Shown here piece after piece: positions 9,974 through 21,514 of a stretch of DNA of 64,000 bases. Source of the DNA: Monocercomonoides exilis (Eukaryota > Preaxostyla > Oxymonadida > Polymastigidae); assembly GCA_001643675.2 (NCBI GenBank), contig LSRY02000016.1:1550001-1614000 (forward strand), written 5' to 3'. The number at the start of each line of letters is the position of its first letter. The first letter of the stretch is position 1. The notes below the pieces were generated by a model. It did no database searches. It worked only from the letters and a program-made list of their open reading frames with translations, and had not been told where the DNA came from. The position numbers and the translations under genes are program-made.

Positions 9974-10365
9974 ACAGCAAGAGGAGGGCGAGGTGAGGTA
10001 AATAAAGAGAAGAAGGATGTTGGATAGAGAGAAGAAGGAAGAGAAGAAGAAGAATTTTTTGCAGAAGGGCTGCAGAGTGAATTGTGAGCAGATGATTCAG
10101 ATGAAGCAACTGGAGTGGAAGGCAAAGAGGCAGTTGAATCAATTGGAAGAGTTGAACTGTTCAACGAAGAAGAAGAAGAAGATGATGATGATAATGAATC
10201 AGATGATGTTGAAGAAATACGTGGTTGTGAAGGTGAAGGTGAAGGTGAAGGTGAAAGATGATTTGACGAAAGAGAAGAAGGCGAAACTTGTGCGATCTGA
10301 ATGACCAGCGAAGGAGATGACTGAACAGAAGAAGAAGAAGAAGAAGAAGAAGAAGAAGAATGCAT
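9890..10365 (-). CDS. Ser/Pro-rich N-proximal fragment of the same gene
   Basis: Consists almost wholly of Ser, Pro and Thr with short repeats (a run of SP pairs encoded by a GGTGAA-type hexamer repeat at about 10228-10255). It contains the plausible coding stretch FTSPRPPLAVCFGSLASFPQ before the frame break near 9890. No domain is recognised. It could be a disordered linker. Confidence 0.35.
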
Positions 10366-10447
10366 AGGAGAAGGAATGATGTGTGCGGAATATGTCTGTC
10401 AAAGAAATAGATACTTTCAGATTGCATTTCTCCGAATGAGAATGTTC

Positions 10448-10964
10448 TCATAAGCTTTCTTTGGAATTCATGGGAAGACGATGATGGTTGAAAGAACGAA
10501 AAGGCAAGGAAAAGAGGCAGATAAAGAAGGAAGAAGACGAAGTTGCAAAAGTAGTTGAAGGAGTTGAAAAAGAAAAAGAAGAAGAAGAAGAAGAAGAAAA
10601 AGAAGGAGAAAAAGAAGATGATGATGATGAAGTTAATGCTGAATGATCAGAGTTCAACACAATGACTGCTTTCGCAAACAAAATTCTCGCAGCAGATATG
10701 AAAAAGAAAACGAAAGAAGAAAAAGAAGAAGGGGCATCTGAGAGAGAAATGGAATGAAATGAGCTCGATGATGCACTTTGAACGAGCTGGGCGGCAAAGG
10801 CGAGCAAGACTCATTTGAAGAAAATGCAGACAAAATGAGCAGATTCCAATTTCATTACAGCCAACAGCGGCAACAGAAAGTAGTTTCATTGTGTGTTGCA
10901 ACACAAGAATTTGTTGGCTATTCAAACAACAAATTCTCAAATACAAAGAAGGCCTTCTTTCCAT
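10448..10964 (-). CDS. 5'-proximal fragment, Ser-rich with a helical segment
   Basis: Two overlapping minus-strand frames share a plausible helical segment (AAVGCNEIGICSFCLHFLQM, then LARLCRPARS) followed by FISAARILFAKAVIVLNSDH and Ser-rich sequence. It is probably the upstream part of the 7.2-10.9 kb gene. The break at about 10790 is another frameshift or a small intron. Product unknown. Confidence 0.3.
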
Positions 10965-11024
10965 CAGCTAAGTCAAAAAACTATCGTATATGAAGAAATC
11001 GAAGGAGAATGAGAAGAAATCACA

Positions 11025-11290
11025 TAAGCTGAAAAAATGCTGCTTGAAATGGATTGTCTCTGAGAATAACGTTCAACATAAAAAATAATGTTGGCTGGAA
11101 TGGAAAAAAGATATCAAAAGGATTTGAAAATTATTAGTCTTACACTGATTTAATAAATTCCTAAAAAGAACACACCTCATATTCCAGTCTCAAATGCAGA
11201 GGAATGTTCAATCGCTGATGCTGTCAATCTCCATTTCCACTCCTTCGCATCGCTTCTTTCTTCGTAGTCCTTTTTTCCCAATAAAAACTT
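11025..11290 (+). repeat. Family A downstream repeat, divergent copy
   Basis: Aligns with 34360-34640 (plus) and 49195-48930 (minus): landmarks TGCTTGAAATGGA at about 11040, AATTCCTAAAAAGAACACAC at about 11157 and CAATCGCTGATGCTGTCAAT at about 11210. The other two copies are far closer to each other. As with the other copies, a purine-rich stretch lies just upstream. Confidence 0.65.
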
Positions 11291-12040
11291 AATTTTCAAT
11301 GTTGCATCCACTTCCTTTTTCAAGAAAATAATATTTCTGCTATTTTGCCCGAATGCTGCCTTTTGTTTGCATTCTTCTTTGTTAAAAAAAGCTTTCTGTT
11401 TGAATCAATAGAAAAACAATAAATGTTATATTCGATCATGTTTCGAATTGTTTTGAAAAACACTTTTTTCATTTTTTTCTCAATAGCTTATGACCCAGGA
11501 TTTAATTTTTTGTCCTTTAACCGGGTTTGATAAAGCTTTTACGAGAAAGACAGACTTGTTACGGGTTTTTCATGGTTTATCAGAAAAAAAATTATATTTA
11601 TCGAAAGAATGAGTAATTACAGGAACAACATAGATGTTTCGACAAACAAGTTGAACTATTCGTAATAACTTGTTTGTATTCAGTATTTATTATTTTTTAC
11701 GAAACAATTCATAGTTATGGTAAAATATCTAATGTGAGAGTGAATTTTTCAATTCAAAAAAATTATATGAAAATGAAATGAATAAAGTTAATAATTCGTT
11801 TTTGTTTATCTGCTTCTGAAATTACGATAATAAATTACTGACGTGGAAATTTTTGTTAAGTCCGTCAGAATTGAAAATTTTCACGTCAGTAGTCATTACG
11901 TCACACAGGTTTAAAAACAAATATATATAACAGTAACAAATAATAAATACTTGCAAAAAATCATTTTTAACCTGTTGATCAAAAATTACCACAATAGATT
12001 TTATTTTTTCGATATTTGATCTTTTCTTATGATTACAAAA
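11291..12040. other. AT-rich, no gene; short inverted repeat at 11837-11890
   Basis: No gene is supported. ACTGACGTGGAAATTTTT (11837-11854) is followed by its near reverse complement AAAATTTTCACGTCAGT (11874-11890), which would fold into a hairpin or could be the ends of a tiny element. Confidence 0.5.
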
Positions 12041-12049
12041 AAAATCACC

Positions 12050-14445
12050 CACCTCTGCCAAATTCAACCCAGTAAAAATAAGAGAAAACAGCTTTGTCGA
12101 AACAACATTCAAAGCAGCTGAGATGATAGAGAGGCAGAAGAGAGAAGCAGAAACGAAGTTGAAAAAAACACTCTGAAGAAGACACATGGAAGGATTATCC
12201 CATCAACCAAGTCAGCCAACCTTCCACTTCCTGCAAATCTTGTTCAGGAAGAGGAAAGCAAGTCAAAGAAGCTAAAAAGAAAGATCTGATCGAGAGGGAA
12301 AGGAAAGAACATTTCCTGTTTGATTCGAAATGAAGAGAGGAGAGAGAGAATGAACAGAGCAGGTGCAGCAGATACTGAAGAAGCACAAGAAGACAGTGAA
12401 GATGATGACAATAACAATAACGATGATAGTGACGTTAGTGATGATGAGGATAATTTGGATATAACACGATCTGCTGACATATCAAATGTCAATGAAACAG
12501 AAAAGACAACAGAAAGAGAAGAAGACTTAACTTCAAACCCTGCCCTGCGCTTCACTCCCAAGCAGCGAAAGATGCTTTCATCGGCATCCCAAAAGAGCAA
12601 TCAGAAGAAGTCGCATGTCACTTTCTCACACACCTTAACCATCGTCTGCGGAGAGCTCAGTCCAACCCATCTGCAGTTCACCTTTCCTTCAGCCAAGTCC
12701 ACAAAGGAAAATGGAGAGAAAGAAGAAGACGAAAACTCAATTGGCTCAGAAGGCAGCAGAGAAGCCAGACAGCACCCGCCAGAAGACACAGCAATCACAG
12801 TTTGGCTGCTGTTTCAGTGTCACGAATTCATCTTGTCTTGTCTGATATCAGAGCAGCACTCGGCAGAACAATTCAGGCACGCCTCAGATTAGCTGCGGAA
12901 AACGTGTTTGCGATTGCTTCTTCTTCGCCAAGTATGTCTTGTTAGACTGGCATGCCAATGCAAATGTCAATACCAGAAGGAGGAGGATGAGGAGCAGATG
13001 ACTTTGGGAATCCATCTGTTTTTATGGAGAAAGACAGACAGAAGACAGGGCTGGAGACGCTGTTTGTGCGGTAAATGCAGCAGATGGTGCAGAACGAATG
13101 CGCTGCTTTGCTTCATTTACTTGGAAAGGCTCTGTTTCATCTTTTCAACCAGCTCGGGTCACCTCAGCTTCCAAAGCCCATCACAATTCCGTCATCTCAC
13201 ACTCGGGTTACGGGGGGAATATTGGAGAATGCTGCGAACTCGTTTCTGAGTCTGCTGTGCGGCACGAGGCTGTTCAGCTTGGGAGAAGAAGATGAAGTGA
13301 GAGATGAACAACTGGTGGAGAGCATGAGAAAGGAGATGAATGAATGGAGAGGAGAAGGAAGGGCAGCTGTGGAAGGAGGGGACGAGGCAAGAGGCACGGC
13401 TGAGCTGTTCTGCGAAGAGAGAGGAATCAACGGCGCTGTTCCTGATGCGCAGAACAAGATCAATAGAAAGAATGATAACAATAACTTCTCTTTTGATGCT
13501 GTGGAAAGAGGGTCATGTGCAATCAGTGCGAATATTCTGCTTGACCCACTTTTGTTTGCTTCGTCTGTCTTTTTCGAAGACCAACAACTTCTGCTGTCTG
13601 CCTCAGAAAATGCAATTTTTGTTTCTCCACAGAAAACAGCATGGGTCACATCCATCGGAGAAACTCTGTTCGAACCGACAAATTAGACATTTCAGGTTGC
13701 TCTGCTGCGCATAGAGTATACACAGAAAGAAGGGCAATATTCGATTCTGCCTTCTCTTCTCAAGTTTTCATGGGTGCCTCTTGTCTACGTGTGCCCTTTC
13801 CAGCTTTCTCATCCTCTCACTCCAATTGTCATCACTTTGCCTTCAAAGCTGCTTTCAGCATCTTTCACTTCATCTTCCGAGTTCTCCATCCCTTCTCTAT
13901 TCACCTCATGTGTCGCTTCTATTTCCATTTCTCAGTCCATGCCACCCTTCAGCACAATACCTTCCATCGTCTCATTCTCCGCGCAGCCACTCTGCCCTTC
14001 TGCTGCATCGTCCAATCTCCCGCTGCTTCGTCTGCTGGCAACGCGGGCTGCACTCAATGCTATCGTCACCGCTACTCTCTTGCTGATGGTGAAGAAGGAC
14101 TTGCCTCACAAAATATCAGCTTTATTCGAGACACACTATGACCAGAAACCTTCCTCTTCTCCTTCGATGTCTATTTCTGCTTCTCTCATCCAGCGATTGA
14201 AGGCTGTTGGTGCTTCATTCACACAACAAGCCACACCTTCCGCTTTTGCTTCCGTTCAGCAAACATCTGAGCCTCAGTCGACTTCATTGGTTTTGAATGT
14301 TTCAACAAATTCACAAAACATGAATGGATCTTCAAACGCTGCTGTTGATGGAGCTAATACAACTTCTGTTGGCAATGCGATAAATGCGTCAGGAACAGCA
14401 AGTGGAAAAGGAGGAGAACTTTCCTATCAGATAAAGATGGACTAA
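12050..14445 (+). pseudogene. Unknown basic/acidic-linker and HEAT-like gene, multiply broken
   Basis: A once-long plus-strand protein. From about 12060 the frame reads VKIRENSFVETTFKAAEMIE, RQKREAETKLKKTL, then after a shift KTHGRIIPSTKSANLPLPAN followed by LVQEEESKSKKLKRK, another shift, then an acidic Asp/Asn run (about 12390-12460) and FTPKQRKMLSSASQKSNQKK. From about 12840 a different frame reads DIRAALGRTIQARLRLAAEN, interrupted by TAG, TGA and TAA before QNECAALLHLLGKALFHLFN and a helical, acidic region to 13686. A Ser-rich last part (13774-14445) holds ATRAALNAIVTATLLLMVKK. The coherence across broken frames argues for a recent pseudogene or for introns I cannot place. Function unknown. 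Confidence 0.45.
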
Positions 14446-16800
14446 TTCTCAGTTATTCTTCCACATCAGCTGATGACAAGCATCACCTCCTCTCAGTCAC
14501 TTTTCTCTTCTCTTTCGAATTCTCCCTCTCCTTCTTCCTCTTCTCCGTCATTCACATAAAAAAAATTCTCCATCCTCAGTTTCTCTCCCTTTTCCTTTGA
14601 CTCATTCTCTTTCACTTCAGCGTTATCAACGAACATCTCCTTCTCTTTCTTTTCTCCCAGCTATCTGGAACAGTTCCTAAGAATTCGACGATGCGAAGTC
14701 AACTTTCTCGAATTCTTTCTCATTTGTTAAAGGATGCTCTTTCATCTTCACCTGCAACAATCCTCCTTGCCCTGCTTTTGTCACAGCTACCATCTGATTC
14801 ATCATCGTAGTCATCATCATCATCTTCTTCTTCTGATCGTATTTCTTCATTTTTTACATCTTCAAAAGTGATAATAACGGAAATAAAAAAGAATGGAATT
14901 AATGAAGAAAAGAAACTAGTTGAAGATGAGAAGATGATTGTTTAGTGAATGAAGAGAAGAAAGATAAAGAGAAAGATAAATTTATTAAAGACAGAATATA
15001 ATGAATGGAATTTGGATTTAAAAAATTGAAGAGATTTTAAAAGAAAAAAGGATAATATGGAAAAGGAGAGAAGTTGGAAGAGAAGACTTCAACGAGCAGT
15101 AAAAGGACTCTAAAACGGAGAAATAATCAATTGTTATTTATCTGAATCATTCCGTCTGCTGCTTCTTTTTCATGGGTGTCCTTAAGCACAGCAACAAACA
15201 GCAGGGAAGTGATGTAAGATGCGATGCTTTGGAGAGCTAATCGATGGTTGGGAAGCCACTTGGAAGTGCCAGAGAGTGCGCAGTCGCTTTATCAAAGCGA
15301 GGCAATGTTAAGCTCACAGGCATCATAGCAGATGATGTTGCTGCAGGCAAAGGTGTTGTTCGGGACAGGCTGATCAGTTGCAGGTGAACAAGCAGCTGTC
15401 GACATGCATACAGTTGTTCGCCTCTGAGCTAATCGAAAGAAACGGTGGTGAAGAAGGAGAACATTATGCTGAAGAAGCTTATTGACTGATTTAACACAGT
15501 GAGATGAGAATAAACCCTGAAACCTCCAATGACGAGATCCGCGGAAATGAGATGCTTAAGGGATCAGCTGGAGCCATCGTCGAACACGAGAACAAGCGAG
15601 GCAACATTGAGCGTGGAGAGGTTGATGCTGGAGAAAAAGAAATAGGAATCAGGGAGAGTACAAGAGCGCACTGAAAGATGCGGAAGGAATGGATAGGTTC
15701 GTTGGAAAGGAGAAGGGTGTCTAGGCAAGAACAAAGGAGCGTGGAGTTGAGGAGGGTGAACACATCGGCTAGAGAAAAGAGGGAGGAGGACACAGCAAGC
15801 GATCAGTTGAGGAGGTCGAAGACTTAGGTGCAGGTGAATATGAAAGAGGAATAGACGGAGAAGTGGTGGCTGGAGCACATGCAGGTATTGAAAAAAACGA
15901 CAAGAACAATGAGAAAATGGTTGTGAAGCGTTCATGAACAAGACTTAATGAGACAGATACGATTCGGATGTCGGAAAGACAACCCTGGCGGAAGATGTGG
16001 AGATGGGCTATGGAGAGGAAGGCACAGGGCGCAAGCGGGGAGCCGCACTGACGGGCGGAGGAGCAGGCTTCTTGGTAGATTCAAATCTGGTTAGAGCGTT
16101 AGAAGGTGAAGAAGGGGAGGAAGAAGACATTCACATCGAGGTCAAGACCGGACTGTGAGGAGTCTGAACTGCAGATGGATGTGCTAGCAGCAAGAGAAGG
16201 ATAGGTGAAGTCGAGAAAAAAGAGTGACTCATTGTTTTGGGCATGAATGCTGGAACAACGAAGAAAGATATCCATGTTCACAAAACAGTTCAAACAACAG
16301 CCCACAAAATAGCGCCAGAGACAAAACAACAGTTTCACATTGCTTTGTTCAATTTTCGGGAGAATAAGAAAAAATGCATTGATAGAGGTGGAACATACGA
16401 TGATTCCGGTTTGATGCTCAGCTACGGAGGATAATACTCTGGCTGACTCAACATTTGCTTCAAGAGCAAGAAGAGTTGGAAGAGGAAGGAAAAAAGCATT
16501 CTGCTGAAAATTCATTGTTTAACCGCAAACTTGCCAACTTCTTTCTCGACTAAAATGCAGAAGGATCTCTGTCAGGAAATTCAACTGAGTTTGCAAAGAT
16601 AAAGGAAGGAGAAGAAACAGAAAAGAACAGAGAACACAGAGAATGTGAGATCTTTGGAGTCGTTGAAGCAATAGAATGCGATGCCAAAAAGAAAAAGATG
16701 AAAAATGAGAATATTTGAAGAAGAGGAAGAAGAAGAAATGAGTATGGTTGTGGTGCTGAAGCTTTTTTAGAAAAAAAGTGAAAATTCCCCAATTACCTTT
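14446..16800. other. No supported gene; possible decayed coding debris at 15.1-16.5 kb
   Basis: 14446-15120 is AT-rich without features. Between about 15140 and 16440 base composition is more balanced and the plus strand has protein-like stretches (for example DAMLWRANRWLGSHLEVPES at about 15215), but stops interrupt it every 20-60 codons. I cannot assign it to any family. Confidence 0.4.
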
Positions 16801-17743
16801 TATTTATTCATTATTTCATTACAATTTTTTAAACTTTGTTTGATCAATTAATAAAAAAACAAGTTTTAAGAATTAATGTTTTTTAACAATAATTAACAAC
16901 AAAGCGTTGTTTATTAGAAAAATATCTAGCTTTCAATCATGTTTTTGTCTCTTTGCTTTTAAAATTGTTTGATTTCTACAAACGTTTTTTGATCTTCAAC
17001 AGCAATTTTTGAATTTCTTTCCAATAACATCATTAAACTAATTTAATACTGAAATTTAATTAATAGCATATTGTTTTGATTGTTTTCATGTTTTTCAAAC
17101 TAGTGAACTTTTGTTTTTTTTCTGTTTATCAAATTTTCGAAATTTTTTGAAAATTTTTTTTAAGTTTTTTTCAAAATAAGTAATAAAAACAATTTTTATA
17201 AATTTAAAATCAACAAATAAATTATTATAATAATAAATTAATGCATATTTTCTCAAATTTTTTCAGAAATATTTTCTAATTAACCAAACCCTTAATGAAA
17301 AATTATTATGATCAAACTTCGTAATTTTTTATGATATCAAAAAAAATCACCCATGTGACATATTCAAGATAGACAATAATATCCAGATAAAATACATTGA
17401 TTTCGGCAACATGGAAAAAATTGATAGATATTATTATTATCACGGATCATGTGGATTTATGATCCCAAAAAAAAAATCACTTGTATCAACTTCTGCATGA
17501 TTAATCTTACTCATATCGTTTCAAAAACAGTTATTTTTTTGATAAATTTTTTAAAAGAGTAATATTTATATAAATATTATAAAATATTGATTTTCGAACT
17601 TTTTGTGCACAAATTTGATTATGCCGTTAAATTGATATTATTTTTTTGAATTTTTATTCACCAAAAACATTTTAGAAAAAACTTTTGCGACAATTATATT
17701 TTTTGTGTTTTGTGTCTGTCGAAAAATCAACTAGCGTCGAGAT

Positions 17744-17798
<55 letters not shown>

Positions 17799-18236
17799 CT
17801 CAAATGAACAAATAATGAAATAATAGTGAATTAAATTTATCTATTTCTTGTTTTATTGTTTCTATAAAAACTTTTCGATAATTTTCATAACAATATTATT
17901 AATAAGACATTGATCATGTTGATGTGGGATTGATCCATATTGTTTTTTATTACAACAATGACCTATCAATTCACAGATGTTGTTTGCCGCAGTTCTCACA
18001 TATATTTGAAAAGAAGTTACAGCTTTCATAGTTTGTTTTTTGTGAAAAGAAGAATTTATTTGTTTACAAATCCTTGTTTATTATTGTGTCTGTTTTTGTA
18101 TCATTTTGGTTTTGTCATAAAAAATGTTTTCAACTTTCATTATTTCTATTAATTTCAAACTTTAAAAGGTGAAATTCCTGATTAGATTTTCACTTGAAAA
18201 CTGTGAGAAAAAAATTGAAAATTCAAAGTTGATTGG
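16801..18236. other. Very AT-rich gene-free block
   Basis: No gene is supported. It contains a 54-T run and two copies (17330-17353 and 17459-17480) of the ATGATNTCAAAAAATCACCC-like motif that forms the ends of the MITE-like repeats elsewhere in the window. Confidence 0.55.
17745..17798. repeat. Poly(T) tract, 54 bp
   Basis: Uninterrupted T run in a gene-free AT-rich block. No adjoining coding remnant is recognised. Confidence 0.9.
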
Positions 18237-18855
18237 GCATAAGTGTAACAAAATACCTCCTTCAATTTTAAGATTTTTTTCTTTTCAATAAAAAAGAAAT
18301 AAAGAGCAGAAAAAATAAACACTTTTGAGTGGAGCAGTTTTTTGAAACTTTAACAAAAATTATCCCAGAAAATCTTTTATGATAAATCCCATTATAAAAT
18401 CTTCTATTATGTCTTTTTTTGTTTTCCACACGAATGCTTCTAACTTAAAGATCAAACAGCATATTGCTCAGAACAATTTTTTAAAAAGGAGCAAATTAGG
18501 TGTTCATTGAAACTTCCTTTATTATTTGGGTGACTATTTTTGAAGTCATATATTTTCAAACATAAATTACGGTACGAAAATATATCTTGAATAACAAAAG
18601 AAAAAAATTGAAAAAAGAAAATGTTTGTTGAAAACATTTTATTTTTTGATTCGGTGAAAAACATTTGTTTTAAAAAAAATAACAATGCTTTTTCTCTTTT
18701 GAATAAATTTTTTCTTTTGAAAAACTTTCAATCTCTGAAAAATCAACACCCCGAAAAAATATATGATCTCAAAAATAATCACCCATTTTTTTAAACGTTA
18801 TTCTCAAAATTTTTGTTAATTTAATCCACACGTCTGCATTTACATTATTTAGTTT
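18237..18855 (+). repeat. Left arm of large inverted repeat (about 615 bp)
   Basis: Near-identical reverse complement of 24265-24878. The outer edge reads GCATAAGTGTAACAAAATAC here and GTATTTTGTTGCACTTATGC at the other end. The inner edge lies around CCACACGTCTGCATT on both sides. Similarity drops sharply beyond, with a faint trace outside (GTGAGAAAAA). The arm contains a complete 259-bp MITE-like repeat. Arms are separated by about 5.4 kb that include TIR element copy 1. Confidence 0.9.
18527..18785. mobile_element. 259-bp MITE-like repeat, copy A
   Basis: Begins TGGGTGACTATTTTTGAAGT and ends with the near reverse complement ATGATCTCAAAAATAATCAC plus CCA, giving terminal inverted repeats of about 25 bp around non-coding AT-rich DNA. 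An element of the same length with matching ends lies at 60240-60498, and the inverted duplicate is at 24330-24588. It has no coding capacity, so it would be non-autonomous. Target-site duplications are not clear. Confidence 0.6.
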
Positions 18856-19121
18856 TTATTACATATTTATTTATCTTTATATTTTGATTTAATGAAGAAA
18901 TATATGATTGATATTGATTTAATATTGCATTCATGCTGAAAGCGGAAAATTATTAAAACATTTCATTTTGAATGTGAAACTGTTTCAATCAAAAAACGAA
19001 GAACACTTTTTATAATTTTTGAATAGGAATCGATTTGAGCAATTTCAATATGAAAATTTGTATTATTTCATCCATTTGGAATGCTACATTATTTTTAATT
19101 GTTCTGTAAAGTTTGAAAATA
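18856..19121. other. AT-rich spacer between inverted-repeat arm and TIR element
   Basis: No feature recognised apart from the left target-site duplication at 19122-19129 that borders the element. Confidence 0.5.
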
Positions 19122-19129
19122 AAAAATCA

Positions 19130-19280
19130 GGCAAGTTCCAAGTATATGGACCATCGATAAAAAATATTTCTATCATCGTACACGAAAGAAAATGCTACAA
19201 TAATTAATTTAAAATTTGCTATTTCTGTCGAAAATGCTTTGTTATAATCTTTCTATTTCTTATTTTGATCTATCCCATAA
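19130..19280 (+). repeat. TIR of element copy 1, left
   Basis: About 150-bp terminal inverted repeat. Differences from the right TIR appear only at its inner edge (CTATCCCATAA here, CTATCTCATAA there). Confidence 0.85.
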
Positions 19281-19689
19281 AAATTTTCTAACTTTCTTGA
19301 TTTTGTTTTGTCTCATTATTTAATGTTTGGAGCTTCATCTTCTCATACTCACGAATAAAATCTCATAGGTTTATTATTATACGCTTAATGCTGTTTCACT
19401 AACTGTCGCTTCATCAATTTTGAATGTTACTATTAACATTATTCAATAACTTTATGTTTTTAATCAATTTGATAAATTTCTAAGCCAAAAATGAGTACAC
19501 TAATTGCATTATATAAAAGCTTTCTTTTGAAAACTAATTTAACGAAATATCTGCACAGTTGACCGGCAATTTTGAATTGAATGCATTGCAATATTTGACT
19601 TAAGAAATCCTGGAAAATAAAGTGTTCAAGTCATAGATGCTTCGTATGCTTTCTTGTTATATTCCGATTCTTCTGGCCGAAAAAGAAAG

Positions 19690-20925
19690 TACTACTGTGT
19701 GATGATGATATAGGCAGATTGAAGGGAATTTTTTTCAAAATAAGAAGTGATAATTTTTTTGAAGTTTGCATCCGGCCACATTACAGAACTGTCTGAGAAA
19801 GCCTCGATGAATGAATGGTCAACTTTTGGAATAAATGAAGGCTGATCAGATAATTTTGTTCCAAATACAACTTCTGATAGCTGCTGTCTTGATGCATTCA
19901 AGCGGATGGACGAGAACGAAACAATGCTCAAACACAAACAATGACTCTCAGCATAAATAATGGTGTTTGCCAAATATGCCGGATCTTTTAACGTGATTGC
20001 GCAGTCACTCAGCATTATATTTCCTCTTCTCACGCCTAGAAAGAGCGATGCGATTAAGTAAAACACTGTCCAAAGACGACGTTTATCTTCAAAAACTGGC
20101 CTTCCAGTGAAGAGTCAACAACAATATTCGATTTTTCATTTGATTTTGTGATTTCTGAGCAAATAAAACCTCAGTCTGTGTGTTTCCAACAGCCTGAACT
20201 GTCACAGAATGAATGATTGTTTCAACTGAAACAATGACTTTTCCCGTCACAAACACTTTTTTTGGATGATCCTTTGTTCAGATGCTGTGCAGCTTCACTA
20301 AGTGTCTATCACGTATTTTCCATTCTCTCGCAGTCCTTCTCGTTCTTCCCTTTCTCTCCAGACACAAATATCCGCTCTGACTTTTTAAACACAATAAATG
20401 GCACCAAATCAATTGACCCCTCGTTTTCTTCGTCTGCCCCAAAGAAAGCATTTGGACTTTTCCATTCAGTCCAATCAAACGTTAACCTTTCAATGACAAC
20501 AGAGTCATTCAAATCAGAGCTCGGTGTAAACATGTTGTTTCCATCATATACTTCATTGTCAGAATACACCAAATCAGTCAAAGAAAATGCATCTATCGAA
20601 TTGCGATAGCTTTGATGCAAAAACCCTCCTTTTCCTTTGAAAGTCAAACAAACGCAAACAATTCAAAATTCACACCATATCCCAGATTATTCGCTGAAAT
20701 AAACATTTTTCTTCTTTTGTATTCTTTGTTTACCAAAACACTTTTTTCTTTCAATGAATGCCTATTATTATTGTCAGAAATACACATCTAATTGATTTCT
20801 CCATCGCATCATTCAGAGCTTCCGTAGATACTGTTCGTTGCTCCTTCATTCCTCATCTTCAGCTGTCCAACTTCTGCTTTCTTCTCAAAAGACATCGATC
20901 CTCCCTTTTTGCATCCCTCTGTGTC
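19690..20925 (-). pseudogene. Pmp-like gene segment inside TIR element copy 1
   Basis: Reading from 20925 down: GCKKGGSMSFEKKAEVGQLK then MRNEGATNSIYGS, which matches RCKKGGAITIELKEVDGQLK and MRNVGVTNSICSS in element copy 2 (36818). Further on, VYDGNNMFTPSSDLNDSVVI, FFGADEENEGSIDLVPFI and SERIFVSGEKGKNEKDC form the usual Pmp-unit junction: end of one beta-helix unit, a GxD...DLxPF motif, then the (S)E-x-IFVS-x-GxN-x-x-C start of the next unit. The following unit (about 20250-19690) continues in shifted frames (KVFVTGKVIVSVETIIHSVT and LSDCAITLKDPAYL). Several frameshifts and stops make it non-coding as a whole. It has no start codon of its own and no signal sequence. Confidence 0.7.
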
Positions 20926-21514
20926 AAGTTTTTGTAAGGTGCATCCAACAACATCGATTTCGAAGCTGCTCCAAAGAGTGAACATCATAAAGCACAGATT
21001 TGATGCTCAGCTGATAAAGCTGCAAAACGAAGAGGCGTTCAGCAGATAAACTGCTGTTAATGAATCTCTTTCTTTTTTTAAATATTTTTTCGGTATTCGC
21101 AATAAAAATAATAAATAAGTTATACAACAATTTCATAAATGTAATTTTGTGAAAGATTTTGGCCTCAAAATAAAACTGAGCTTCGATATCATCTAAGAAT
21201 ACAATGTTAATATTGATGTTGCCTTTTTCATTTCAATCAATAATTCAATTAACACAAAACTGTGCGCTTTTTGCGATTTATAATTTTTTACTAATTTTTG
21301 AAGTTGGAGCATTCCTTTGTGCTCGAAGTTACCTGTGCGAAAGAGAAAACTCAATTGTGCAACTATCTTTCGAAAAAATACTGCAAAATGTGAAAAAGTT
21401 ACTTATTTGTATTTCTCAAAATATTGCTACGACAAAAATTATCATGTGAAAATAATATATGTGCATGTTTAAAAAAAATCAAAGAATAAAAAACATAGAT
21501 GGTTTGAAAATACT

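Noticed and set aside
18452-18685. 77-codon ORF conserved in two places (also 24430-24663)
   Set aside because: The identity is explained by the inverted duplication of a MITE-like repeat; the sequence is Phe/Lys-rich AT noise and lies inside the non-coding repeat.
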